This document shows positions 6,238-14,283 of a DNA stretch of 14,283 nt, in pieces (position 1 is the stretch's first letter; each line of letters starts with the position of its first letter). Position numbers and translations under genes: made by a program. This stretch comes from Chloroflexota bacterium (GTDB lineage: Bacteria > Chloroflexota > Limnocylindria > Limnocylindrales > CSP1-4), in contig DAIDTV010000010.1 of the NCBI GenBank assembly GCA_027457005.1, positions 1-14,283 on the forward strand, read 5' to 3'. The notes beneath the pieces are model-generated. The model was given only the letters and a program-made list of their open reading frames with translations, was not told the DNA's origin and did not search any database.

Positions 6238-7506
6238 GTGCCCCCCAGCACCGACCCTGCCCGCCGCGCCGTCGTCACGGGCCTCGGCGCCGTGACCCCA
6301 ATCTGCAACGACTACCCCACGTACTGGCGAAACCTGCTCGCCGGCGTGAACGGCGGCGGCCCCATCACGTCCTTCGACGCGAGCCGGTTCGACGTGCGGA
6401 TCGCGGCGGAGGTCAAGGGATTCGACCCGACCATCGCCATGGATCGCAAGATGGCCCGCCGGATGAGCCGCTTCATCCATTTCGGGATGGCGGCCGCGCA
6501 GGAGGCGGTGACGGATTCCGGGCTCGACTTCTCGGACTGGTCGCCGGAACGGCGCGACCGCGTGGGCGTCGCGATCAACACGGGCGGCGGTGGCCTGGAA
6601 CAGGTCGTCGACGGGACGCATGCCCTCGAGCAGCGGGGCCCGGGCCAGGTCAGCCCGTTCGCCATCCCCGGCCTCTCGGGCTCCATGGCCGCCTGCATGG
6701 TCTCGATGAAGTACGGCCTGACCGGCCCCGTGATCACCCAGGTCGCCGCCTGCGCCAGCTCGGTCATCGCGTTCCTCGACGGGCTGCGCCTCATCCAGGA
6801 CGGCGAGTGCGACGTGGTGCTCGTCGGCGGCGCGGAGGCGCCGCTGCTGCCGATCGCGTTCGCGGCGCTCGGGAACATGGGCGCCCTGTCCAAGCGCAAC
6901 GACGACCCGGAGCACGCGTCCCGCCCATTCGATCGGAACCGGGATGGCTTCCTCTTCGGCGAGGGCGCCGGGGTCATGGTGCTCGAGTCGGCCGCCCACG
7001 CGATGGACCGGGGGGCACGCATTCGCGCCGAGGTCCTGGGCGCCGCGCTCACCGCGGACGCGTACCACGTCAGCGCCCCCGAGCCCACCGGCCGGGGAGC
7101 CGCGCGCGCGATGGGGCTGGCGCTCCGCCACGCGGGTGTGGCGCCGGACGAGATCGACCTGATCGTGGCCCACGGCACGTCCACGCCACTCAACGACGTC
7201 ACGGAGACGCGAGCGATCAAGACGGCGTTCGGCGACCACGCGTACCACGTGCCGATCACCTCCCCGAAGTCGATGGTCGGCCACATGCTGGGGGCGGCGG
7301 GGGTGGCAAACGCCCTGGTGGCCGTGTCCTCGATCTGCGAGGACGTGATCCCGCCCACCACCAACCTGGATGACCCCGACCCCGACTGCGACCTCGACTA
7401 CGTCCCGCTCGTGCCGCGCCGGCAGCGCGTGGACACGGCCATCGTCAACGGGTTCGGGTTCGGCGGCCAGAACGCGGTGGCGGTCTTCCGGCGCTTCGAG
7501 CCCTGA
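6238..7506 (+). CDS. fabF: Beta-ketoacyl-ACP synthase II (ketosynthase 2)
   Basis: This encodes 422 residues and is a canonical FabF. The triad is intact: C172 in VAACASSVIAF, H312 in VAHGTSTPLND and H349 in MVGHMLGAAGV, with K344 in SPKSMVGH. The GFGFGGQN loop keeps the gating Phe (F408). Start evidence: GTG at 6238, preceded at 7 bases by a long SD (GAGGAGGAG, 6222-6230), with the protein then aligning from RRAVVTGLGAVTP as FabF proteins do. It elongates acyl-ACP by two carbons with malonyl-ACP from FabD. It is clearly diverged from ketosynthase 1 (for example CASS versus CSTG at the nucleophile and differing gate residues), so this is an old paralogue pair, not a recent tandem copy. It lies 19 bases after the oxygenase gene and 10 bases before the lipoprotein gene. 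Confidence 0.95.
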   Translation: MPPSTDPARRAVVTGLGAVTPICNDYPTYWRNLLAGVNGGGPITSFDASRFDVRIAAEVKGFDPTIAMDRKMARRMSRFIHFGMAAAQEAVTDSGLDFSDWSPERRDRVGVAINTGGGGLEQVVDGTHALEQRGPGQVSPFAIPGLSGSMAACMVSMKYGLTGPVITQVAACASSVIAFLDGLRLIQDGECDVVLVGGAEAPLLPIAFAALGNMGALSKRNDDPEHASRPFDRNRDGFLFGEGAGVMVLESAAHAMDRGARIRAEVLGAALTADAYHVSAPEPTGRGAARAMGLALRHAGVAPDEIDLIVAHGTSTPLNDVTETRAIKTAFGDHAYHVPITSPKSMVGHMLGAAGVANALVAVSSICEDVIPPTTNLDDPDPDCDLDYVPLVPRRQRVDTAIVNGFGFGGQNAVAVFRRFEP

Positions 7507-7510
7507 GGGA
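7505..7510 (+). promoter_or_regulatory. SD of the CapA-like gene overlapping the fabF stop codon
   Basis: GAGGGA shares its first two bases with the TGA stop of ketosynthase 2 (7504-7506) and lies 6 bases before the GTG at 7517. It decides the start of the next gene and suggests coupled translation: ribosomes ending fabF finish on the next gene's binding site. Confidence 0.6.
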
Positions 7511-7516
7511 CTGGCC

Positions 7517-9244
7517 GTGAGTCGGCACGGTCGGCTCGCCGCCCTGCCCCTCGTGGCGGGGCTGGTGTTCTCGGCGTGCGGCGCGCCTGCGTCGCCCGCG
7601 ACGCCCTCCACGGTCGCCTCCGCGATTCCGTCCGCGACGTCCGGTGCGAGGGGACCGGCAGGGTCGCCCGTGCCCCGTGGAGTGTCCCCCTCCACGTCCC
7701 CGTCGGTGGGCCCGCCTGCAGCGGCGGCACCGTCGCTTGGCGCGTCCGGCTCGCCGGGCTCGTCGGTTCCGATGGCCGTCGTCACCGGCTTCTCGAACTA
7801 CCGCGTGGACCTCGTGACGATGGCGGACCTGGCCACCCGGCTCGCATCCGGCACGCTGATCGTGCCCTGCGGCGCAGAGGCGGCGATCGCCACGGCGCTG
7901 GAGGTCGCGAGGTCGGGCGTCACCCCGCCAGGGGGCAGCGCCGCCGGGCCGACCAAGGCGCCCGGCCAGGCGGCCCCGCCGGCGACGCCGGCCGTTCCGT
8001 CGACCGGGTGCGTCCCGGGTGACGCCATCCCCTCCCGACTGCCGGCCTCATCGACCGCCCTGGGGCTCCTCCCGCCGGGTCTCGTCACGCCCGCCCTGCG
8101 GGTGGTGCCCATCGGGACGGCCGACCTGTTCGGCGAGACGCCCGCCCGGACCGCACCCTACCCGCTCACGATCCCGACGCCGGCCGGATGGCCCGCGACC
8201 TGGACCGCCTACGATCCGTCGAACGTCCGCGTGGTGCTCACCACCGGCGTCAACTGCCCGGACCGTGGCGTGAGCTACCAGACCAACGTGCTCGGGAAGG
8301 GCTGGGACTGGCTGCTCCAGGCCGGCACGGCGAGGTACACCGGCCGACACTGGGACCCCGCCTTCGGCTGGTGGGTGGTGGACGCGGTCCGCACCGACCA
8401 CGCCGGGGCGGTGTGGGCCCTGGTCCGCAACGCCGACGTCGCGGTCAGCGACTTCGAGTGCTCCATGACCAGCCACTTCACCCAGCACGACAGCGGCACG
8501 GTCTTCTCGATCGACCCGCGCGTGGCCCCGCTGATGGCGAAGGCGGGCTTCGACGTGGCCACCATCGCGGCCGATCACAACACCAACCCCGGGCTGGGGG
8601 CCATCGGCGAGACGGTCGACCTGTTCCGCGCCAACGGGATCCAGCCGGTCGGCGGGGGACGCACGCTCGCGCAGGCGCTCCGGCCGGCCGTGATCGACGT
8701 CAACGGCGTCCGGTTCGGCTTCGTCGGGTTCGACGCCATCGGCGGGTCGGCATACGCCACTGCCGACAGCCCGGGGGTGGCGCCCCTGACACCTGCCACG
8801 GCGCGTGCCGCCATCTCCGCCGCGCGAAAGGCCGGCGCGCAGGTCGTGTTCGCGCTGCCCCAGTGGAGCTCGGTGGAGTACCGCGCGGCCTTCACCGGCT
8901 TCCAGCGGTCGCTGATCGCCGAGCTGGAGGCGGCAGGCGCGGACGAGATCATCGGCGCGGACTTCCATTGGGCCGGTGCGATCTCGGTCACGCGCGGGAG
9001 CCGGTCGGGCTACCGGTTCGTCACCGCCAGCCAGGGGAACTTCTGGTTCGGCCAGAGCTGGAGCCGGCAGACCCAGGAGGGTGTCATGACCCTGCTGACG
9101 TTCGTGGGTACCCGGCTGGCGCAGGTGCGACTGATCCCCACCGTGGTGCTCGACGACGCGCAGCCCAACCTCACCGATCCCGCCACCGACGGCCAGTTCG
9201 TGCTGCACCAGGTCCTCTCGGCGTCGCAGCTGCTGCAGCCATGA
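7517..9244 (+). CDS. CapA-family (PGA_cap) lipoprotein with altered metal-site residues
   Basis: This encodes 575 residues from GTG 7517. Residues 1-20 are a lipoprotein signal ending LVFSA-C21 (lipobox with Phe at -3), so it should be membrane-anchored outside the cell. Residues 22-85 are a Ser/Pro/Ala/Gly-rich linker. Residues about 86-210 form an extra N-terminal region sometimes seen before CapA domains. Residues about 237-545 match the CapA/PgsA metallophosphatase fold. The landmarks are altered: the usual Gly-Asp reads TGVN (243-246); E314 is kept; AANH reads AADH (H354 kept); HWGxEY reads QWSSVEY (Q449); and GxHPH reads GADFHW (D482, H484 kept). Relatives act in polyglutamate capsule synthesis; activity here is doubtful. 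It follows ketosynthase 2 by 10 bases with a stop-overlapping SD. The frame is open upstream to 7370, but only the GTG start gives a signal peptide. Confidence 0.82.
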   Translation: MSRHGRLAALPLVAGLVFSACGAPASPATPSTVASAIPSATSGARGPAGSPVPRGVSPSTSPSVGPPAAAAPSLGASGSPGSSVPMAVVTGFSNYRVDLVTMADLATRLASGTLIVPCGAEAAIATALEVARSGVTPPGGSAAGPTKAPGQAAPPATPAVPSTGCVPGDAIPSRLPASSTALGLLPPGLVTPALRVVPIGTADLFGETPARTAPYPLTIPTPAGWPATWTAYDPSNVRVVLTTGVNCPDRGVSYQTNVLGKGWDWLLQAGTARYTGRHWDPAFGWWVVDAVRTDHAGAVWALVRNADVAVSDFECSMTSHFTQHDSGTVFSIDPRVAPLMAKAGFDVATIAADHNTNPGLGAIGETVDLFRANGIQPVGGGRTLAQALRPAVIDVNGVRFGFVGFDAIGGSAYATADSPGVAPLTPATARAAISAARKAGAQVVFALPQWSSVEYRAAFTGFQRSLIAELEAAGADEIIGADFHWAGAISVTRGSRSGYRFVTASQGNFWFGQSWSRQTQEGVMTLLTFVGTRLAQVRLIPTVVLDDAQPNLTDPATDGQFVLHQVLSASQLLQP

Positions 9245-9260
9245 CCCCGCGCGAGGGGTC
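9243..9260 (+). terminator. Hairpin at the end of the lipid/CapA operon
   Basis: A perfect 6-base stem GACCCC (9243-9248) and GGGGTC (9255-9260) encloses the loop GCGCGA and begins inside the TGA stop codon. A second small stem, AGGG/CCCT, follows within 25 bases. There is no clear T-tract, so this may be a transcript-end stabiliser or a weak terminator in a GC-rich genome. The rest of the 118-base convergent gap to 9362 shows nothing distinct. Confidence 0.35.
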
Positions 9261-9362
9261 CTGTCCGAGGGTCGACCGCCCTTTCCGCTGCGCCCGGGCG
9301 GCACGACCCATCGGCCACCCCTCTCCATGGACCCGGGCACCCGGCACGATTCACTGGCGGCC

Positions 9363-9863
9363 CTATCCCCCGCCGATCGTCCCTGCGGCCTCCCGGCTCG
9401 GGACGGCACGTCCCTCGTAGGCCTCCACCATCGCCAGCAGCTCGGCCGGCAACGGCTGCACGCGCCCGGCGGCGTAGTCGTACATCACCTGCACGGTTTC
9501 GCCGTGGGCGACGAGGCGCGCCCGGCCGAACGGCGAGTCCTCCGCGAGCAGCCGGAACTCCATCGCGAACGACGAGCGCCCGGCCCAGCCGACCCTGCCC
9601 TCGCACACCAGCGGCTCTCCAAAGCGGACCGCGCTGACGTACGTCACGCGGGCCTCGGCCAGGATGAAGCTTCGGTCGTGCGACTGGGCGCCGACCCCGA
9701 ATGTCGAGCCGGTGACGCCCTGGTAGTAGCCGGCCCGCGCCATCTCGAAGTAGCTCAGGAAGACGGCGTTGTTCACGTGGCCCATCGCATCGGTGTCGGC
9801 GAAGCGCACCTCGATGGGGCGCCGATACCGGAACGGCCCGTCCGGCGGGCGAGATCGGCTCAT
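9363..9863 (-). CDS. Acyl-CoA thioesterase, 4HBT/YbgC-like hotdog fold
   Basis: This encodes 166 residues from ATG 9863. Residues 15-140 form a single hotdog domain. The active-site signature VRFADTDAMGHVNNAVFLSY (19-38) has D25 at the position of the catalytic Asp of 4-hydroxybenzoyl-CoA thioesterase and N31/N32 in the loop before the long central helix. It hydrolyses acyl-CoA or acyl-ACP thioesters to free acids; chain length is unknown. The frame is open up to 9989, but the extra 42 residues are an Arg/Pro-rich stretch lacking hotdog features. ATG 9863 has AAGGGCC about 7 bases upstream and gives the normal family length. It is transcribed toward the CapA-like gene and divergent from the receiver/reductase gene. 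It might recycle acyl chains made by the nearby ketosynthases, but is not in their operon. Confidence 0.9.
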   Translation of the reverse strand: MSRSRPPDGPFRYRRPIEVRFADTDAMGHVNNAVFLSYFEMARAGYYQGVTGSTFGVGAQSHDRSFILAEARVTYVSAVRFGEPLVCEGRVGWAGRSSFAMEFRLLAEDSPFGRARLVAHGETVQVMYDYAAGRVQPLPAELLAMVEAYEGRAVPSREAAGTIGGG

Positions 9864-9889
9864 CCTGCGGCCCTTCGCGTCATGCTGCA

Positions 9890-10010
9890 GCCATTGTGCC
9901 CGAACGAGCGCACGGAGTGGCGCGGCGGGGAGCGGTTGGGCAGGCCGGGCGACGAGCCGGCGACGAGTGGGCCGACTAGACCCCCTCAACGGGAACTTCG
10001 GCTATTGTGC
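9890..10010 (+). repeat. Pair of 10-base direct repeats, GC(C/T)ATTGTGC
   Basis: GCCATTGTGC (9890-9899) and GCTATTGTGC (10001-10010) match at 9 of 10 positions and lie 111 bases apart, one near each divergent gene. The second covers the candidate -10 of the receiver/reductase gene. They could be binding sites of a shared regulator or chance AT-richer islands. Confidence 0.3.
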
Positions 10011-10069
10011 ACAGGAGTGGGAGGCGGCGCCCCAGCCCAGGGCGCGAAGGTCGCGTCTCCCCCGGTCAC

Positions 10070-10075
10070 GGAGGA
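10070..10075 (+). promoter_or_regulatory. SD deciding the start of the receiver/reductase gene
   Basis: GGAGGA lies 4 bases before ATG 10080. The frame is open far upstream, but this SD, together with the receiver domain beginning directly at VIVAVDDDP, fixes the start here. Confidence 0.75.
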
Positions 10076-10079
10076 CCCC

Positions 10080-11734
10080 ATGGCGAACCCCGTCATCGTT
10101 GCGGTCGACGACGACCCCCAGGTCCTTCGGGCCGTGGAGCGCGACCTCCGGCGACACTTCGGACATGACTTCCGCGTGGTGGCCGCGGAAAGCGGGCCGA
10201 GCGCGCTCGACGCCGTGAAGCGCCTGAAGCTCCGCGGATCCGCGGTCGCGCTGTTCCTGGCCGACCAGCGCATGCCCGGGATGACCGGGACCGAGTTCCT
10301 GGAGGCGGCGCGGGACGTCTTCCCGGATGCGAAGCGAGTGCTGCTGACTGCGTACGCGGACACCGAGGTCGCCATCCAGGCGATCAACTCGATCCGGCTC
10401 GACCACTACCTGCTCAAGCCCTGGGACCCACCGGAGGAGAAGCTCTACCCGGTCCTCGAGGACCTCCTCGGCGACTGGCAGGCGGCCTACGTGCCGCCGT
10501 TCGAGGGACTCCGCCTGGTGAGCCATCGGTGGGACTCCCGTGCGCACGAGATCAAGGATTACCTCGCCCGCAACCAGATCCCGTACCGCTGGCTCGACAT
10601 GGAGACGGACGCCGACGCCCCTGCGCTCATCGCGAGCGCCGGCGAGGGAGAGGACCGCGAGCCGCTGGTGGTCTTTCCCGACGGCTCCCATCTGGTCGCA
10701 CCCACCAACCTGGAGATCGCCGCGAAGGTGGGGCTGCGGACCCAGGCCGCCCTGCCCTTCTACGACCTGGTGATCGTCGGCGGCGGCCCCGCCGGCCTGG
10801 CCGGCGCCGTCTACGGCGCATCCGAGGGACTGCGTACGCTGCTGGTCGAGCGGGAGGCCCCCGGGGGGCAGGCTGGCACCACGTCGCGGATCGAGAACTA
10901 CCTCGGGTTTCCGTCGGGGCTGTCGGGCTCCGACCTGGCGCGGCGCGCGCTGGCCCAGGCGAGCCGGCTCGGCGCGGAGATCCTCACGCCGCAGGACGTG
11001 GTCGGCATGAGCGTCAACGACCCGTACAAGGTGGTGCAGCTGGCCGACGGGTCGGCGGTGAGCTGCCAGGCGCTGCTGGTCGCCACCGGCGTCGAGTACC
11101 GGCGCCTGGACGTGCCGGGGCTCGACATGCTGACCGGCGCAGGCGTCTTCTACGGCGCGGCGACCACGGAGGCGCCGTTCTACCGCGATGCGCGCGTCGC
11201 CGTTGTCGGGGGTGGCAACTCCGCCGGGCAGGCGGCGGTCTACCTCGCCCGGTACGCCGAGGACGTCATGCTGGTCATCCGGGGCCCCGCGATCGAGGCA
11301 GGTATGTCGCAGTACCTCGTGGACCGGATCGGGACCACGCCGAACATCCGGGTGCTGCTCCGCTCGAGCGTGGTGGCCGTGCACGGCAGCCAGTCGCTCG
11401 AGGCCGTCGAGATCACCACGGGCGACGATGTCCGGCAGACGTGCGGGGTCGCCGCCATGTTCGTCTTCATCGGGCAGCAGCCGCGGACGGACTGGCTCGG
11501 CGACGCCGTGGAGCGGGACCGGGCGGGGTTCGTGATGTCGGGCCCCGCGCTCACCCGCACCGGAGATCAGCCCGGCAGATGGCCCCTGCGGCGGGACCCG
11601 TTCCTCCTCGAGACCAGCGTGCCCGGGGTCTTCGTGGCGGGGGACGTCCGGTCCGGATCGGTCAAGCGGATCGCGTCGTCGGTGGGCGAGGGCTCCATGG
11701 CGGTCCAGTTCATCCACCAGTACCTGGCCACCCT

Positions 11735-11738
<4 letters not shown>
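10080..11738 (+). CDS. Fused response regulator / thioredoxin-like / FAD-dependent reductase lacking redox cysteines
   Basis: This encodes 552 residues in three parts. Residues 1-130 are a receiver domain: acidic pocket D10-D12, phosphoacceptor D62 in LADQRMPGMTG, T90 and K113 in LLKPWDP. Residues about 140-220 are a glutaredoxin/thioredoxin-like domain (LVSHRWDSRAHEIKDYLARN) with no CxxC. Residues about 228-552 are a thioredoxin-reductase-like flavoprotein: FAD motif VIVGGGPAG (231-239), APGGQAG, NAD(P)H-site GGGNSAG (377-383) and C-terminal GVFVAGDVRSGSVKR. The place of the TrxR CATC motif reads YGAATTEAPFYR (G359-T362), and the NADPH-phosphate motif HRRxxxR reads VIRGPAIEAG. The only cysteines are C329 and C455. 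This matches a known fused family whose function I do not know to be established. It overlaps its kinase gene by 4 bases, implying phosphorylation controls the flavoenzyme. Thioredoxin-disulfide reductase activity is unlikely. Confidence 0.9.
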
Positions 11739-13225
<1,487 letters not shown>

Positions 13226-13239
13226 GCCCACCGCGGGCC

Positions 13240-14283
13240 GTGACGCTCCGTCTTCGCAACACGCTGTCGAGGCGGGTGGAGCCGGTCCTGCCGCTGCGCG
13301 GCGACCGGACCGTCCGGATGTACAGCTGCGGCCCGACCGTCTACCGCTACGCCCACATCGGGAACCTGCGCACGTTCCTGCTGGCCGACCTCATCCGCCG
13401 CGTCCTCCTCTACCACGGCCGGACCGTCGTCCACGTCCAGAACATCACCGACGTCGGCCACATGCGCGACGAGCGCTTCGACCGCGGCGAGGACCGGATG
13501 CTGGTGGCCGCAAAGCTCGAGGACAAGTCCCCGGCCGAGATCGCCGCCGCCTACGAGGACGCCTTCCACGCCGACGCCGCGCTGGTCAATCTCCTTCCCG
13601 CGCACGTCTACCCCCGGGCCACCGAGCACATCCCGGAGATGCTGGACATGGTCGAGCGGTTGCAGGACACCGGCTTCGCCTATGCCACGCCGGAGGGCAC
13701 CGTCTACTACGACGTGGCCCGTTTCCCCGGGTACGGCAAGCTCTCGGGCAACACGCTGGACGCGCTGCGCGCCGGCCACCGCGTGGAGGTGGAGGAGGAC
13801 AAGCGCGATCCGGCCGACTTCGCGCTCTGGAAGCACGCCGGAGAAGGGCGCCTGGTGAAGTGGCCCACGGAGCGCTGGGGCGAGGGCTACCCCGGCTGGC
13901 ACATCGAGTGCTCCGCGATGGCCATGCGCTACCTGGGCGAGCGATTCGAGCTGCACACCGGCGGGGTCGACAACGTCTTCCCGCACCACGAGGACGAGAT
14001 CGCGCAGTCGGAGGCGCTCACCGGCCAGGTGCCGGCCGCTTCCTACGTCCACGGGGAGCACCTGCTGATGAGCGGGCGGAAGATGGCCAAGTCGGCGGGC
14101 AACTTCCAGCGGATCACGGACCTGGCCGACGACGGCATCGATCCCCTCGCCTTCCGGTACCTCTGCCTGACCGCGCAGTACGGCCACAAGCTCGACTTCT
14201 CGCCGGATTCCCTGCGGGCGGCTGCGGCGGCCCTCGATTCGCTCCGGTCCCGCCTGCATGCGCTCGGTCCTGCCCCGGCGGAC
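13240..14283 (+). CDS. cysS: Cysteinyl-tRNA synthetase (3' end beyond window)
   Basis: 348 codons are present and the frame is open to the right edge; family length is roughly 450-500, so the anticodon-binding C-terminus is missing. It attaches cysteine to tRNA-Cys using ATP in the cytosol. Class I signatures are complete: HIGN (39-42) and KMAKS (281-285). The zinc site that recognises cysteine is present: C30 in MYSCGPTVY, C224 in GWHIECSAM, and H249 and E253 in FPHHEDEIAQS. The gene starts at a GTG 14 bases after the kinase stop with no strong SD; this GTG leaves the usual short lead before MYSCGPT. It may be read through from the kinase operon. MshC, the mycothiol ligase paralogue, is an alternative in actinobacteria, but the context and the opening LRLRNTLSRRVEP favour CysS. 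Confidence 0.95.
   Translation, partial: MTLRLRNTLSRRVEPVLPLRGDRTVRMYSCGPTVYRYAHIGNLRTFLLADLIRRVLLYHGRTVVHVQNITDVGHMRDERFDRGEDRMLVAAKLEDKSPAEIAAAYEDAFHADAALVNLLPAHVYPRATEHIPEMLDMVERLQDTGFAYATPEGTVYYDVARFPGYGKLSGNTLDALRAGHRVEVEEDKRDPADFALWKHAGEGRLVKWPTERWGEGYPGWHIECSAMAMRYLGERFELHTGGVDNVFPHHEDEIAQSEALTGQVPAASYVHGEHLLMSGRKMAKSAGNFQRITDLADDGIDPLAFRYLCLTAQYGHKLDFSPDSLRAAAAALDSLRSRLHALGPAPAD

Larger units (their letters stand above)
9864..10079. promoter_or_regulatory. Divergent control region between thioesterase and receiver/reductase genes
   Basis: These 216 bases must hold both promoters. On the plus strand TATTGT (10003-10008) fits a -10 and overlaps the perfect palindrome TGTGCACA (10006-10013). 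The leader to 10079 would be about 65 bases and includes a small hairpin CGCGA-agg-TCGCG (10043-10055). No convincing -35 boxes are visible. A 10-base repeat is listed separately. Confidence 0.35.

Noticed and set aside
4099..7506. Recent tandem duplication of a ketosynthase
   Set aside because: The two proteins differ at many positions, including around the nucleophile and gate loop, so this is an ancient paralogue pair.
7370..7516. Upstream extension of the CapA-like protein into ketosynthase 2
   Set aside because: It overlaps the FabF C-terminus in another frame and would bury the lipoprotein signal peptide; GTG 7517 has an SD and a lipobox.
9864..9989. 42-residue N-terminal extension of the thioesterase
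   Set aside because: Low-complexity Arg/Pro/Ala stretch absent from hotdog thioesterases; it falls in the divergent promoter region.
10006..10013. TGTGCACA as a CRP/FNR-type operator
   Set aside because: Too short and without the two spaced half-sites of CRP or FNR boxes; kept only as part of a weak regulatory observation.
9327..10079. N-terminal extension of the receiver/reductase protein
   Set aside because: The open frame upstream is antisense to the thioesterase and has no domain; a strong SD and the receiver start fix ATG 10080.

Overview
The window is a very GC-rich bacterial segment with dense gene packing. Start codons are ATG or GTG, Shine-Dalgarno (SD) sequences are strong on most plus-strand genes, and some minus-strand genes look leaderless. 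Gene content and style (BTAD/AAA regulator, CapA-like lipoprotein with an extra N-terminal region, cysteine-free response-regulator/thioredoxin-reductase fusion with a partner kinase) would fit an uncultured Chloroflexota or an actinobacterium-like lineage. That placement is inference: there is no rRNA or other phylogenetic marker beyond a partial cysS. No tRNA, CRISPR array, insertion sequence or phage gene was seen. All intergenic gaps are shorter than about 220 bases.

Layout: (1) 1-1574, minus strand: a BTAD/SARP-type transcriptional activator with an AAA ATPase domain, cut by the left edge. (2) 1792-2259, plus: a small secreted protein of unknown family, converging on a MarR regulator (2278-2913, minus). 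(3) 3058-9244, plus: a tightly spaced run fabD, ketosynthase 1, MpaB/DUF2236-type haem oxygenase, ketosynthase 2 and a CapA-like lipoprotein. The MarR gene is divergent from fabD across 144 bases, an arrangement reminiscent of the MarR-family lipid regulator FabT. (4) 9363-9863, minus: a hotdog-fold acyl-CoA thioesterase. (5) 10080-13225, plus: a two-gene signalling unit. A receiver/thioredoxin-like/flavin-reductase fusion overlaps by 4 bases a histidine kinase that carries a cyclic-nucleotide-binding domain. (6) 13240 to the right edge: cysteinyl-tRNA synthetase, incomplete.

How the genes may work together: FabD charges acyl carrier protein with malonate, the two ketosynthases extend acyl chains, and the oxygenase between them could oxidise a lipid or isoprenoid product. 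No ACP, KR, dehydratase or enoyl reductase gene is present here, so the operon is either a partial fatty-acid locus or a specialised lipid pathway borrowing core enzymes. The second unit looks like a two-component system whose output is a redox flavoprotein rather than a DNA-binding domain. The flavoprotein has lost the cysteines that define thioredoxin reductase and glutaredoxin chemistry, and the kinase has an extra segment of about 100 residues inside its dimerisation region. These two units, and the CapA-like protein with eroded metal-site motifs, are the parts most worth following up.
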